Both the position numbers and the translations under genes were made by a program. A DNA stretch of 64,000 nucleotides from Kuschelorhynchus macadamiae (taxonomy: Eukaryota; Arthropoda; Insecta; Coleoptera; Curculionidae). The stretch spans positions 885,001 to 949,000 of the forward strand of contig JAUTXW010000329.1 in assembly GCA_030620095.1 (NCBI GenBank), read 5' to 3'. Numbering within the stretch: the first letter of the stretch is position 1; the number at the start of each line of letters is the position of its first letter. The notes under the pieces were generated by a model. It was not told where the DNA came from and did no database searches. It saw nothing but the letters and a program-made list of their open reading frames with translations. Shown piece by piece: positions 14,290 to 26,651 of this stretch.

Positions 14290-15548
14290 ACTTCCCTCGT
14301 AAAAGGGAAGTATTTTAGTTGTGAAAAAATCATTCTCGAAGAATTTTGCAGATATTCACTTTTCAGAGTCCCTAGATGCCGAAAAAATGTTTTCTCGGTT
14401 CCGTTGATCTGTCGGTCTGTCTGTCTGTCTGTCTGTCTGCTGTCTGTCTGTTTGCGGTATAACTAAAATACTACTTATCTGACTTACTTCAAATTTAGGT
14501 CAAACATTAATAGTCATATGGAGATGATCTGGTAAAATAAACTATATGACACAGTCAAATGGAGAAATCCAATATGTGAATATTGAAAAGTTAAAAAAAT
14601 TATTACTAAAAAACTAATTATCCAATTTACTGCAAATTTTGCAATCAAGTATTATGTGGAAATCAACTGGTTAAATTTTGGTACGAATCTAAGATGGCGA
14701 AACAAAATGGATGGCGGCGTAATAAAATATTTAAAAAATCAGCCTGACAAATTACTTATTAGATTGATTTCATAGTATTTGGATAAATTGGTTGAATTGT
14801 GGTACGAATTGAAAATGGCGGAACAAAATGGCGACCAAAAAAATGTTTGTAGTTAAAAAATCACGCTCCCAGGTTTTACATATCTTCACTTTTTAGCGTC
14901 CCAAGATGCCAAAAAATATGTTGTCTTAATTCCGTCGGTCTGTCTGTCAGGTCGTGGCATAGCTAAAAAACTACTTATCCCATTGATTTAAAATTTTGGT
15001 TAAAAAAAGGGTTTACCTTAAATTTTAAACTGGTAACATTCTGGTACGAACCCAAGATAACAGAACAAGACAAAGAAGAAAGTACTTATTAGATTGATTT
15101 CAAATTGTGTGCAAGCATTAAGTGCGATAGAGAGATAAATTGGTAAAATTGTAGTACGAATTCAAGATGTTGAAACAAAACTGAGGTCAAATATAATATA
15201 TAAGAAATCAACGTAAACATTATCTTCTTATTCAATAGAGTTTAAATTTTGCAAAAAAATAAATGTGATGTAAGAATAAACTGGCATGAATTCGGCACGA
15301 TGGAACAAAATTGCAATCTTTAAAAAATCAGTGTACAAACTAATTTTTAAATTTATTTTAAACTATGCCAAAAAACAAGTGTGGTATAGGTAGAAATTGT
15401 TTATATCAAATATAGTGGAACAAAATGGCTCCAAATAAAAATGTTTGAAAAGACAGCATATAAGTGTTAATAAAGGACTATTTGTAGAACTAAATTGAGT
15501 CACACTTTACTATTCCTAATAAAAGAGAAGATTCATAACGAGGGAAGT
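14290..15548 (+). mobile_element. family X: non-coding TIR repeat with degenerate internal repeats, most complete copy
   Basis: Perfect 11-bp inverted ends are ACTTCCCTCGT (14290-14300) and ACGAGGGAAGT (15538-15548). Inside, a (GTCT)n run at about 14410-14450 is followed by repeated wording (TTGGTACGAATC, AAGATGGCG, AACAAAATGG) at irregular spacing, mostly 110-140 nt. No ORF is present. Other copies or parts lie at 21645-22510, 30275-30540, throughout the 30.8-49.6 kb array, and at 57741-58190. I do not recognise the superfamily. Confidence 0.65.
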
Positions 15549-17769
15549 TCCAGGTAAAGAAAATTTACAGATTTTTTTAAATTTCGAGAGGCTACTGAAT
15601 CCCAACAGTACGTCCCGTTTGAAAGTAAAACGGCTTGTGTCCATATAGCATTTTTTCAATATTTATCTAAAATTGAAAGCTTCCGGTCTAACCGCGTCTT
15701 TTATGTTATAAAATAAAAATGTTAATTTAAATGCTACATAAAGCCTGAATTTACTTTTTCCAGTAAGGCCCATCAATTTTTTCTACCCTCTATCTTTAAA
15801 AAATCTAAAATATAATTAAAGCATTGCGACATTATTTTCTTTGACATATATTTGACAAACAAAAATTTCATTCAGTTAGATATGAAAAAAGTTATGAAAT
15901 CTGAAAAAAATGTTATTCTAAATAAAGTGTCTAACCACAAAGAAGAAATAATCAGTCGTAACTGCTTTTAATATATATTTGTTTTTAACCTTTGGCTATA
16001 ACTGCTCAAAGCTTCTTTTTAATTTACACCTCGGGATATTTGTTGGAAACTTTTCCAAAACTGTTATCGATTATCAAATCATAAAAATCTTGATTTCGAA
16101 ATTCCAGTTTCACACAAATTTAACTGTTTCGCAGTTCCAGCCAACTTTTTTAAATATTACGAACTTTTGTTAAAACGGACAATATACGATTTTAAAGGGT
16201 CACGAATAGAAAAAGTGATGTCACTCTTTTTGGGGGGATCAACGGGGATTATTTTTTATTGGTAAAATATTTTATAAAGATTAATTATTTAAGAACATGG
16301 TAACAGAAACACAAACATATGTGTAACCACTACTCTCTTTCCGGACCTCTAATATCTAGCCCTTATAACAAAATTTAACACTTAGTATGAATATTGAATA
16401 TGTAGTAAGACTTTTTTTAAAATGTACAACTTCTTTTTGCAATTAGTATCTGAAAAAATTAAACCGTTTACTTTTAGGCTGTTTCTTTTAATGAAATTTT
16501 AAATTCGAATTTATCGAACTTCGTATAATATTTGTATACAAAAACATTATTAGAGTGGAAAAAAATCATACTTTTTTTATTATATATACACACCTAGAGA
16601 TTACATTCCAGCCAATATTTTTAAAATATACAGTAGTTTTTATCCCCTTTCACAGTGCGCCAACGCCGCCCCGGTAATGTTACATATTACATACATTTTA
16701 TTTGAATTTTCACAAGGTAAACAATCGGTGTAAAGGCTACTTATTTATTTTAATTCAAATTTGGCAATGGTGCAATAAAATACCAAATGATTAGTTTTAA
16801 TATTCAGATGTTCGAAAATCTCAAATTTAACTTAAAATTTTTAAGGCAATAATTATAATCTTGTTATAATAGATCCGAACATTGTAACTGAATTCAAAGT
16901 TGCAAGAAATTTAGTTCGCAAATGTGTTTTCTTACCTTTGCATGGTCGTCGTTTCGAAACGGTTGTAGGTAGGGGACTGAATTTTATTACGTTTTCAGTA
17001 GACACCCGTGGGATACGATGATGAAAAGATGATCTCTGTTTGACATCTATCGGCCTATTGTTTTTGAGCGAAATTGGCGGATTGCATGTCAACTTTATTT
17101 CGAAAAGAAAAATTTAAAGGAGGGTAACTTCGGACCCTTAGGGCGTCTCAACGGTACATCCTGTGATCTGAAAAAAAAGTTTTCGACGAGGAAATTAAAG
17201 GAGACCAATATTATAAATTCGTCTCTGTTTCAAAAATCACGAATTATTGCAAGATCGTCCGAAGATTCAAAAAAACATGTTTTTGACGAAAATTTTGGTA
17301 ATTAATTTTGTTTTTCTCCAAGACCAAACGTCTCATGGAAACATGCATTTTTTACGTTAAAATATTTTAAAAAGCCGTACATAGCCTATCGAGTATCTAT
17401 TTTTGTGGCTATTAAAATCTTAAACTAAACTGTTTTCTATTTTTACAGTTTTCACCTACTTCCTGCACTTATCTATTAATAATTCCGGACTTGTAAATGC
17501 TAGGCTGATCTGGGACTTTGATAAGATATTGATTGGGCCATATTTTGATTAAGTCCCCAAGAGAAGTGCGACTTTTGTCTAAGATTGTGGACTTATGCTG
17601 CCCCTTTTTTTTATTATAAAATGAAGAGATAGCCCATTTAATTGGCTTCGACGCTAGTATTTAACTTTTTTTGCGAGGCTTTCAAAAAATATGTGAAACA
17701 AACGTTCGAATAAAAAATTACGGATTTTTTAATTTTTATGGCATTTTTTGGTAAATTTTTCATCAACAT
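15549..17769. other. intron, nothing recognised
   Basis: AT-rich with no coding signal. 16850-17090 is slightly more balanced in composition, but its minus-strand frame has no familiar motif. Confidence 0.4.
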
Positions 17770-18780
17770 CACATACGCTCTGGTGCCAGCTATCTATAAG
17801 AAGAGGAGATGCAAGTCATGGCAGAGGCAAGAGAAATCTTTAAAAAAATGAAAAACCTTAAATACCCAAAGAGGATAAAACAACATCAAAGAGGCTAAAG
17901 TTCAATAGAAACATTAAATAAAACTCACTACAGATACCAGAGTGCCAAAAGAATGATGAGATAATATTACTTTACGAAAAGTAGGCCCAAGGGATATATA
18001 GAAAATCCTCGTGAACTGTGTTATACCTTTGTAAACTGTTCACTAACATACTTACTAACCGTCTAACAAGTAAATTGGATTTCAACCAACGTGCTTCAGA
18101 AAAGGTTTTAATACAAATGATTATCTGAAGAACACTAACAGAGAAAACTACCGAGAATAATGTGCCAATAATAAGCACTGATGAGCTCATTTGGAACGAA
18201 AGAGGCATTAGGGTCGATGGATCGTTCTGAAATTATTTGCGCTTTGCTGATTCCATATTAATTATCTCCGTCAACGTAGACGAACAAGGATAATGCTATA
18301 AAAATTTAATACGCTTTCCAAATATATCTCAACAAAACAAAAACATATGAGTTTAGGTGCTTTCTGTGTACCAAACAGCAGCAATCACGGGATAAATTGG
18401 GCTTACCTGGGTTGCGTTTGGGAAGCTGAGATATGTGTTGAAAAATAAAGAGCTACCCAATCTTAAAAGGAAGATGTCTACCAGGTGTATACTACAGGCA
18501 GCTACGTATTCGGACTAAAAATAATGTCAATTGAAAAACGAAATGCAAGTAGCTTGAAAGTAATACATGAAACAAGGAAATAAATCATGCACTGGACACC
18601 ACGTGAAACAGAAAGAAACAGGCCTAGGATAAGGTGGGATGACGATAAGTTTAAGGTTGCTGGAAAATAATGGTTTCATATAGTTTAAAGTAGACTGAAA
18701 AAAGTTTGGAGAGGCCTACATCCAGAAGTGGATTGCAGAGGGCTGATAAAGAAACATACATAAGATTATTGAACGTTTGT
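17770..18780 (+). pseudogene. RTE-like LINE relic (reverse transcriptase and C-terminal end)
   Basis: Broken frames recall the endonuclease/RT proteins common in insects. Around 18020-18140 the reading LFTNILTNRLTSKLDFNQ with FNTNDYLKNTN matches the RT region where such proteins read RPISLL...KLDFNQ..FR..ST.DHL. Around 18590-18740, RPRIRWDDD, WRGLHPEVDC and similar words match the C-terminal RWRDD...W..L...QW pattern. Stops and frameshifts are frequent, so it is old. Confidence 0.55.
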
Positions 18781-18789
18781 GTGGGTGGC

Positions 18790-19666
18790 CTTAAAAGAGG
18801 TCGATTTGTTGAGACAATAAACAAAAATAGGCCATGGCAATGGAATACCATTATTAACTTTTTTCTACGTTAATCTTGCAAACTGCACTTTGGTATATTG
18901 TTCTCAGTGGTCAAGTTAAAAATGTTTAAATAAACCTTGGTGCAGCAAAGTTTTCTCAGATTTATTTATTATCAACACAGAAAAACCACCCCTAGAAATA
19001 TATTTTTCTTTTAGGATTATTTGATTAATGATTTTTTCATAAAAATTTTAACTATAATATTTTGCTAATAAGAATAATTAAAATGATAAATATATTTATA
19101 CACAAAAATGTAGTTTTTGCAGTTTGTAAGTAATAAAACAAGGTGTTTGTACATTTTCTAAATTCATATAATTACAATAAAGTGCGCCAAAAAATTGATT
19201 ATAAATTACCTAGTAACACCTTTGGTGATATTATTAAAACGGTCCAATTCAAATTAATATCATTTTATATTCTTTCAAACACTATCTATTTATAAAATTA
19301 TAAAATAGTTTGAAAGACTAAGACAGAAAAAAAATTAAAAAGTACGTATCTAGCATACGTTTATCTGCCTGTTTCAGTAGCTCACAAAAACTAAGCTAAA
19401 ATACCGTTATCTGTTGCAATCGTGGTTTGTGCATGTTCAAAATAAAAATGCTTGCTTTTACAAATTCTAGCGGTCTGGACCCTATATTATAAAAGTTACT
19501 AGTAATATTAGCTAATATTATTTAATAAAATAATATTATCAGCTGTAATTAGTTTTTCATAATATTTTAAGTAATAAGAATCTAATACTATTAATTTATT
19601 AGTCTAGTAGGCACACACAACAAGTTATTCCAAACACTGCACATTTTCTCTCAGTTAATGGTTACA
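18790..19666. other. intron, nothing recognised
   Basis: AT-rich, no coding or repeat signal seen. Confidence 0.4.
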
Positions 19667-19802
19667 GCCGGTTGCACAAAACATAATTGCTGTTTAGAAT
19701 ATTCAACGGAGCTTTCGGATTTGACAAGCTGTTTATAGAAATTTAGGAACTCGCTGTTAGATTTGACATTCTAAACTTTAATTGACCTTTCTGCAACCGG
19801 CC
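19667..19802. mobile_element. short MITE with GCCGGTTGCA ends
   Basis: The left end GCCGGTTGCACAAA and right end TTTCTGCAACCGGC are inverted. Homology continues inward imperfectly (TTTAGAAT in both arms). The total of about 136 bp with no coding capacity fits a MITE. The target duplication is not clear. Confidence 0.6.
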
Positions 19803-20689
19803 GTATGTAGCGTAGGTATTGTGAAGATACTAATAATGGTATAAATTATTTTGGACAACCTGTATATCGTAAACGTATGATAATATCTTGATAGTGTTGC
19901 ATTTACATATTAAGGTATAACATGGAAATGGTTGCACACGAGGATTGAATTACTATATTTTTTTATGTAACAAATATTTTCAAAATAAAGGTAAAACCAT
20001 CGTTCAATATCTAAAGTTTCATCATCTAACTACGATCTCTAATATAAGTGTAATCCTTACGGTCTAGCAAGTGAAACTTATTCTTTTATTTTGGTACGAG
20101 CCGCTTTCTCTGACGCAATTTCCAAATTTGTTGAAAAGTGACCATAAAACTGATTTCTCATATCATTAATTTTCCTTAGAGTTTGCGGCTTTATGGAGTT
20201 TTTAATTGTTTTCGTAGCTTTGTTCATATTTTGAAATGTACTGCTCACTCTTACAGTAAACGCTATACTAAAAACAAAATTATTTTAATAAAAATCCACC
20301 CCAGATCCTTACTGCGGGAAAGCAAATTGTTTTTAAACAACCCGTAAGCTTGATCGGCCTACTGTACTAATAATACAATAACATTAGTTCTTTTTAATTT
20401 ACTTAATGAAACATGTTATGTAACAGACATTTCACAACTGTTTTTATTATTTTGTTTGGTTAATAATAGTAGCTAATAAACAGTGCAAAATCTGATTAGA
20501 TCACTTGAGTGTAATACTCATAATATTAGACTAGCATTTTTTATAAAACAGGCTCGTGTGACTTTAATATGAGCTAAACGCGGCATAGCACTGTCTTATA
20601 GGAGTAAAGATAACTATGTATATTTTCTTTAGACGTGTTTGTATTATAAAGTATATTTTTAAAACAAAGGACCACGCACAAATGATTTG
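19803..20689. other. intron, nothing recognised
   Basis: AT-rich without an interpretable signal. Confidence 0.4.
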
Positions 20690-20830
20690 GAATTAATTTC
20701 TTCAAGTAATTCCAATTTGACACTTTCTAAGCCCAAGAACCATGATTATTTCCCAATTGAGTGCAGCTGAGAAAATTTTCGTACTATGTTTTATACTAAA
20801 AATCAATAAAAATGCGCTCTCACACATCTT
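20690..20830 (+). mobile_element. Penelope-like 3' terminal fragment
   Basis: AATTCCAATTTG, CCCAAGAACCATGATT and TCGTACTATG, in this order, are shared with the region after the decayed PLE at 56590-56670 and in part with 24690-24750. Position 20791-20825 is also repeated reversed inside the palindrome loop at 21182-21216. Confidence 0.45.
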
Positions 20831-20945
20831 TATCAAAAGTTCTTGGCCGGAAAAGATATATGTATAATAGCAGAAATATATAATTTCTGCAGGTGCAAAA
20901 CGGCCTACAAGAAGAATTGCTTTCGATTATGTCACAGGATACCCT

Positions 20946-20987
20946 CCTGCGATCATGATTTCTGGGCCTCTACCCTCATCAGGCAGG
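20946..20987 (-). ncRNA. hammerhead-like ribozyme, left arm of palindrome
   Basis: Reading the minus strand from 20987: CCTGC, then CTGATGA, GGG, a 6-nt loop, CCC, one unpaired A, GAAA, TC-AT-GATC, and GCAGG ending at 20946. Stem I is five perfect pairs, stem II three G-C pairs, stem III A-T, T-A, C-G with an AT loop, and the cut is predicted after GATC. The unpaired A next to GAAA is non-canonical. Confidence 0.6.
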
Positions 20988-21400
20988 CTTGTACCCAGGG
21001 AGATCTGAAATAACAGATTGCTCGATATGACAAAATCGAAAACGAAACGTCTATCATACTGAAACAGTACTACAAGTTAAATGTAACATTTAGCACCACC
21101 TATTGGGGCTCCGGTGATTTCCGGCTGCAAACCCATAGGTAATTTAAAAAGTATGCACTAGCATACTTTTTAAATTACCTAGTGAGAGCGCATTTTTATC
21201 GATTTTTAGAATCTACTCTCCGCATGATGGTGTGAGTGCAAACTTTTTAAATTACCTATGGGTTTGCAGCCGGAAATCACCGGAGCCCCAATAGGTGATG
21301 CTAAATGTTACATTTAAATTGTAGTACTGTTTCAGTATGATAGACGTTTCGATTTTGTCATATCGAGCAATCTGTTATTTCAGATCTCCCTGAGTTCAAG

Positions 21401-21442
21401 CCTGCCTGATGAGTGTAGAGGCCCAGAAATCATGATCGCAGG
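21401..21442 (+). ncRNA. hammerhead-like ribozyme, right arm of palindrome
   Basis: Same layout on the + strand: CCTGC 21401-21405, CTGATGA 21406-21412, GAAA 21426-21429, GCAGG 21438-21442. Stem II has GTG in place of GGG, so it pairs less well than the left-arm copy. It may be the weaker of the two. Confidence 0.5.
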
Positions 21443-21644
21443 AGGGTACCCTGTGACATAATCGAAAGCAATTCTTCTTGTAGGCCGTTTTGCACCTGCA
21501 GAAATTATATATTTCTGCTATTATACGTACTATGTTTTACGGAAATTGATGAACATGAACTCATAGTTACCTTATTAATAACATATTTTGAACAGTAAAA
21601 ATTATTTTTTATTCCATACTAGAAAAAATCACAATTTTATTTTT

Positions 21645-22510
21645 ACTTCCCTCGTAAAAACGAAGATCTTCAGGTTTCAGGGTTCCTAGATGCCGAAAAA
21701 CATGTTTTCTCAATTCCATCGATCTGCCAGTCTGTCTGTTCGCAGCATAGCTAAAAAACTACTCACCCGATTGACTTGAGGGTTATATGAAGTAACGTTT
21801 TGGTAAAAAGTCATATGGCGAAAAAAAATGGCGGCCTAGTGGAATGTTAAAAGAATTATTCTTAAAAAACTACTTAACCAATTTATCTCAAATTTTGCAG
21901 AAACATCATGTATTATGTTGGAATCAATTGGTAACATTTTGGTACGAATCTAAGGTGACGGGAACAAAATGACGGCTTAATCACTTTAAAATTAAAATTC
22001 AGCCTGAAAAAATTGCTTAATGGATTGATTTTAAAGTGTGTGCCATAAGTAATTGTGGTATAGAGATCAACTAGTAAAACTGTGATACTAAATCAAAATG
22101 GCGGCCAAATAATGTTTGTGATAGTAAAAAAATCACCCTCTCAGGTTTTATATATCTTCACGGTTAGATGCCAAAAAATATGTTTTATCAATTCCGTCGG
22201 TCCGTCTGTCGGTTTGCGTCTGTCTGTCTGTCGATTTGCGGCATAGCTTAAAAACTATTTACCAGGTTGATTTCCGATTTTAGTCAAAAATTAAGGTTCA
22301 TCTGGTAGTATTATGGTAAAAAATCCGATATGGCGGAACAATATTAAAAAAATTATTACCAAAAAAAACTTATTATCCAATTTACCTCAAATTTTGCACA
22401 AAAATCAAGTGTTACGTAGGAATGAATGGTAAGATTTTGATATGAATCCAAGGTAGCAAAACCAAATAGCGGCCTAATAAAATATTTAAAAAATCAACCT
22501 GAAAATATTA
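21645..22510 (+). mobile_element. family X copy, 3' truncated
   Basis: It begins with the family X terminus ACTTCCCTCGT at 21645 and contains GTCTGTCTGTC runs and the AAATGGCGGCC and TTGGTACGAAT words. No right terminus is found. It fades out near 22510. Confidence 0.65.
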
Positions 22511-22934
22511 TATTTTCTAAACGTATCGTGTATGTGGAAGCCATTTTGCGGAAAATCCTGTCTTGTATGCCACAAAAAAAATCGTACTTCCAAAGATTAA
22601 TTCAAGAAAACTTTGTGACTTGCTGAACAAAAGATATCATAGGCACAATTTAATTCTATGACTAGTTTTTAACATACAGGATGTTAAAATTTGCCCAAAT
22701 GCCATATAAAAAACCATGGGGATGATACCAAACTAGTTTTCTCAACATATTTAACGTATAGTACTTCCAAAAATAGGAAAAAAGTTATATACGAATGTTT
22801 ACAGTATAACACCCTGTATATCGAGAAGAAAGCGTCAGCGGACCTATGTTTATATAACACTTTTTTCGTATTTTGCGAAATATTCTACGTTAAATATGTT
22901 AAAAAAAATATGACTATTTTTGGATTAGATTGTA
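22511..22934. other. intron; possible mariner-like end
   Basis: ACATACAGGATGTTAAAATTT near 22675 and AACACCCTGTATA near 22815 look like inverted mariner-type termini about 150 bp apart, which would make a small MITE. An open frame here continues into the SINE below and has no motif of its own. Confidence 0.35.
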
Positions 22935-22941
22935 CCAAGGA

Positions 22942-23135
22942 ATCATCATCATCAGCCTCGTTCGTCCCGCTACAGCCTATCGCTGGATCCAAACGGTACT
23001 ATTTGAGAGGTGATTCCAGGTATTACTGATGGAGCACGCCACCATCTACTCATCAGAGCGAAAGCGCATTTTATTTATTTCATTCAGAATTTGGCTCTTC
23101 TCGGGATCGAGCCGGGGACCTTGAATGCCAACGAC
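22942..23135 (-). mobile_element. tRNA-derived SINE, second copy, older
   Basis: Minus-strand box B GGCTCGATCCC (23113-23103) is followed by AATGCGCTTTC, ATCAGTAATACC, ATCACCTCTCAAATAG and a (GAT)n tail (ATCATCATC on +, 22943-22953). All of these match, in order, the SINE at 29286-29573. I found no clear target duplication. Confidence 0.65.
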
Positions 23136-23150
23136 AGACACAGAACGACT

Positions 23151-24649
23151 GTTTCTAATAAAGAGAGTGGAGGTTGTTAAAGGGCTACTACTTTGGATAG
23201 TTCAATAAATTCATAAAAAACAAACGGTTCTGAATGGCCTAATTATTCGTTTGCCGAGGAATCTTGTGTTAAAGTGCACAGGTATACTTGTCAAACATGA
23301 CTTAAGCATTACTCATATAAAGTATAGTAATCGCATTCCGGGATTGGCAAAAATAGCTTATCTCTATAATAAAAGCTATAGTACCCCAAATGGAGAGAAA
23401 CTATATTTACGCCTATAACAATGCCTTTGCCAGTACTAAGAGAGAATAGAACTGGCTTATTGGCCTCACCTCGACCAACTATTAACTATAAAATTCATAA
23501 TTTCTACTTGAATAAATGTATTGGAGAAATTAAATTCAAGCAGAATATTATAGCTAACGTTTGCAATGAACTAGTTACAACAAAATTTGCAGAAAGAGTT
23601 CAGCGTTTTTTTTTTTAACTTGGTTTCATATTTTAAGTTTTTTAATAAGGGCTAGTATTTAAACAAAAAACGAAGAAAAGAAAAACTCGGTTTTTCTTTT
23701 CTTCGTATTTGCTAGTTTATGTTAATGACATTACCTTGAATGTTAAAATAGCTACTAAAATTACTTCAGCTTTTAAACGAAAAAGAAAAAATGACCTCTA
23801 ATTAGTCCAATTTCGTATTATACAAATTCTAAATAAAAAAGTGAACCCATTCGAAGTTTCAATACGAAAATAGATTTCGTATCCGTAATGTAAAGACGTA
23901 CGGGACATAGTTTATAAACCTTTCATGTGCTTACAGCGCACTTATTTTCTCGTTTTCACGATTTCAAAGAAACTTGTTTACCGCTTATTTATAATGGAAA
24001 TTGGATTCTATTTTTAAAACATTCAATATGGACGATAGCGTATTGTCAAAGTTAATTGTTTCCTTTTTAAATTTAAATCCCAGTTTTATTGACTAGCTCT
24101 GGATGATAGTTTTTCAGTGTTACTTTGTATCAATACGGATATTTCGTGTATGAGTACCTATGTAGTATTTTCGGAGAATAGAATTAAAAAAAGAATAATG
24201 CAAAGGATTCGAAATATATAAGACACGTTAAATATGTTCCATGAAATAGTTTATATTATGGATTCAGAAAGTGTCAAACTAACTGTAATTAGGTTTTGCC
24301 TTCAGTTACACGATACATATTCATGGATCTTCACTACACGAGATTAAAACACTAAACAAGGACAAACTGCTCACATATAACTACTTGTTCTTCTGTGATA
24401 ATGCTATTCTTCAATAATCCAGAAGGAATTCGTAAAATTCCATTCTTCTGCGACATAGTGCAAATAGATGAAACTGGAGCAGTTTTAAAGATCAAAACGA
24501 TTGATAAGTATGAGTGTAAGGTTTTTGTGCTAATCTGAGAATGTTTAAATGATTTATGTTAAAAACACTTCCTAAATCTTCACTTGGGGAGATTGGCTAA
24601 GTTTCACCTGATTTAGCTTATTCAGTGCTTTCATTTCGTGCTATGAATA
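23151..24649. other. intron, nothing recognised
   Basis: AT-rich. A 65-codon frame at 23421 has no recognisable motif. A local inverted repeat near 23668-23705 (ACGAAGAAAAGAAAAA and its complement) could form a hairpin. Confidence 0.4.
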
Positions 24650-24760
24650 TCTCTGAAAAAATGCTAAACGCCGAAAAGTAATTTCAGTTTGGCATTGTCT
24701 AAACCCAAAAATCTATATTTTCCAAGAGAACTACTATTTATAGAAATAGGTGTGGTTCTA
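24650..24760 (+). mobile_element. decayed Penelope-like terminus
   Basis: AACGCCGAAAAGTAATTTC followed by TTTGGCATTGTCTAAACCC resembles the sequence after the PLE at 56570-56620 (GGCGAAAGGTCGGAAAGTAA, then TTTGGCAGTCTAAACCC). Confidence 0.4.
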
Positions 24761-24959
24761 AGGATAGTAAGGTAAAGAAGCTAAAATAATTATTAACACT
24801 CGTGTTAATATATCAAAGAACACATTTTCACTGTAACTCGCTTACCGTTTACGGACAGTAATCAACGTTACACCACAAGCTATGTGAGTCATTGAAGGGG
24901 AATCTTTGCACCACTTTGCGTCATGATACGGAGTATATCACCATTCCCTAGAATAGAAT

Positions 24960-25035
24960 AGAAATGGTGGGCCGCGGCCCGCGGAGCTGCAGAGGCTCTT
25001 AGAAATATTAAAGCCGCTCCGCGATTAGCCTGTTC
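24960..25035. repeat. GC-rich island with a 12-bp palindrome
   Basis: GGGCCGCGGCCC at 24969-24980 is a perfect palindrome within AT-rich DNA. A longer example stands at 60234-60253. Each follows a GTGG word. Possibly ends of an unknown transposon. Confidence 0.35.
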
Positions 25036-26249
25036 AATACGAGACTAGATTAATCCCCAGGTTTTGGTTACACAACACATATTTCTAAACTGCATTTCTA
25101 GCCGAATTGCCATGCTGGCAATGCATTCTCTATAACATATAGTAATTATTACTTTAACTTGGTAAGAATATAAAATTTTATTAATTTGTAAAAACATTTA
25201 ATTTCATAATTGGTTAGGACAAATCAGTAAACTTATCAAGACATATCTAGCCAGGAGTTTATGTAGTACGTCTTACCAGATTATTTCATACATGAATCTG
25301 TTAATGTGAGAATTACCGATGTCTGATTAGAAATACTAGGTAAGTCGTTAGTAAAGAAATATCCCAAGTTATGAAGTAATATTAATTTCTTTCAAACAAT
25401 CTAAAAAACTCACAGAGAAGCAATTTCCCCCAAAGCATTCTTCTTAACCGCTTAACACTAGATATGTGACCAATATAAAAATTTAGATGGCCTGTTTACG
25501 CCATCAATATGAAGAGGGTTTGAAAGAATATGCCATACAGAATTTGAATCAAAATGCACTACTTCAATTTCAAGACATCGGTCGTGTTTGTTAGATACTT
25601 TTTATTTTTTAATGATTTTCATTCGAAGAAAGTAACACTGACAAAAATGGCTTGCTTCAATGGATTGCTATCACGGATGATAATACAAGTCGACATCAGA
25701 TTAAATTATGAAAATGCAAATCATTTTGCTCTAAGTTAAGTCGCCTAGATTCTACAAGACGTTAAAGTAACAAAAATATCGTTTTTATATATTAATTGCT
25801 TCAAAACAAATTTAGAGATATAGTATGTTACATAAAAATGTTCTAGAATTTAACGTTGAATTCAAAATATAAAAAACACCGGGATTGTTATGTTTAGAAA
25901 AATGTAACTTTGGTTTGCGACCCACTTTTGTTATACCCTATATAGGAATAAGTTAAATAAGTATTTAAAATATAAAATGTTCCTTTTGTACACTAGAAAA
26001 TTAAGTTAATTAAGTTAAGTAAGGCGTCGCAGACTGTTTTTTTTTCGGCTTTTTGTACATGTGCAAAAACATGTGTCGTTCTGTTAAGGTCAAACAGGAA
26101 AGAAATCCTGTCGGTACGGGCTTATTTGCCTTATGCCATAGAGCATGGTTTCATAACACCAGATTTGAAGACTGACGTAGTTGTCAGAGCCCATGGATGC
26201 CGATATAAGCGCCAAATAAAGTTTTGGGTGCCGAGCATTCATAGCAACT
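25036..26249. other. intron, nothing recognised
   Basis: AT-rich. 26030-26240 is more GC-balanced and may be the 5' part of the repeat duplicated next to it. Confidence 0.4.
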
Positions 26250-26651
26250 CATAAGATACTTTGTGAAATTTCTGTTTTAAATAACCAATATTATAAAAAG
26301 ATTTCTTTAGAGGATTTATTTTCACATTATTTTTTTTATCCGATTATTAAAAATTCTACAATTACATACTATTCCGTCAACATCGTGTAGGTACCTCAGA
26401 AGTATTTCTAACAATCCTGTACGATTCTTCTAGAAAATGGATCTGCGTGTAATTAGCTCATTTCTTGGTATTAGGGCTCTCGCGGACCCAGAGCAATTCA
26501 TAAGATACTTTGTGAAATTTGTGTTTTAAATAACCAATATTATAAAAATATTTCTTTAGAGGATTTATTTTCCCATTATTTTTATTACCTCATTGTTAAA
26601 ACTTCTAAACTTAAATATTATTCCGTCAACACCCTGTAGGTATCTTAGAAG
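26250..26651 (+). repeat. direct repeat, two diverged copies of about 155 bp
   Basis: About 26250-26408 and 26493-26651 share TAAGATACTTTGTGAAATTT, TTTAAATAACCAATATTATA and TATTCCGTCAACA...GTAGGTA, about 243 nt apart. The copies differ by scattered substitutions. The CACCCTGTA wording in copy two suggests a mariner-type end. Confidence 0.7.

Larger units (their letters stand above)
20857..21530. mobile_element. 0.67-kb palindromic element with a hammerhead-like motif in each arm
   Basis: Left arm 20857-21159 and right arm 21236-21530 are near-perfect reverse complements of about 300 bp around a loop of about 75 nt. The loop side also holds a smaller perfect hairpin (GGTAATTTAAAAAGTATGC and its complement, about 21138-21180). 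Each arm carries a CCTGC/CTGATGA...GAAA...GCAGG motif. There is no ORF. Inference: an inverted pair of PLE terminal repeats without the coding body. A retrozyme-like non-autonomous element is possible. Confidence 0.65.

Noticed and set aside
18170..18205. CTGATGAGCTC...GAACGAAAG as another hammerhead
   Set aside because: No stem II complementarity (GCTC against GAAC) and it lies in the LINE relic. Chance core match.
22691..23029. 112-codon + frame
   Set aside because: Its second half lies in a SINE on the other strand and the first half has no motif, so it is a chance ORF.
23040..23065. CTGATGAG on the minus strand inside the SINE
   Set aside because: No GAAA with stem II or stem I partners nearby.
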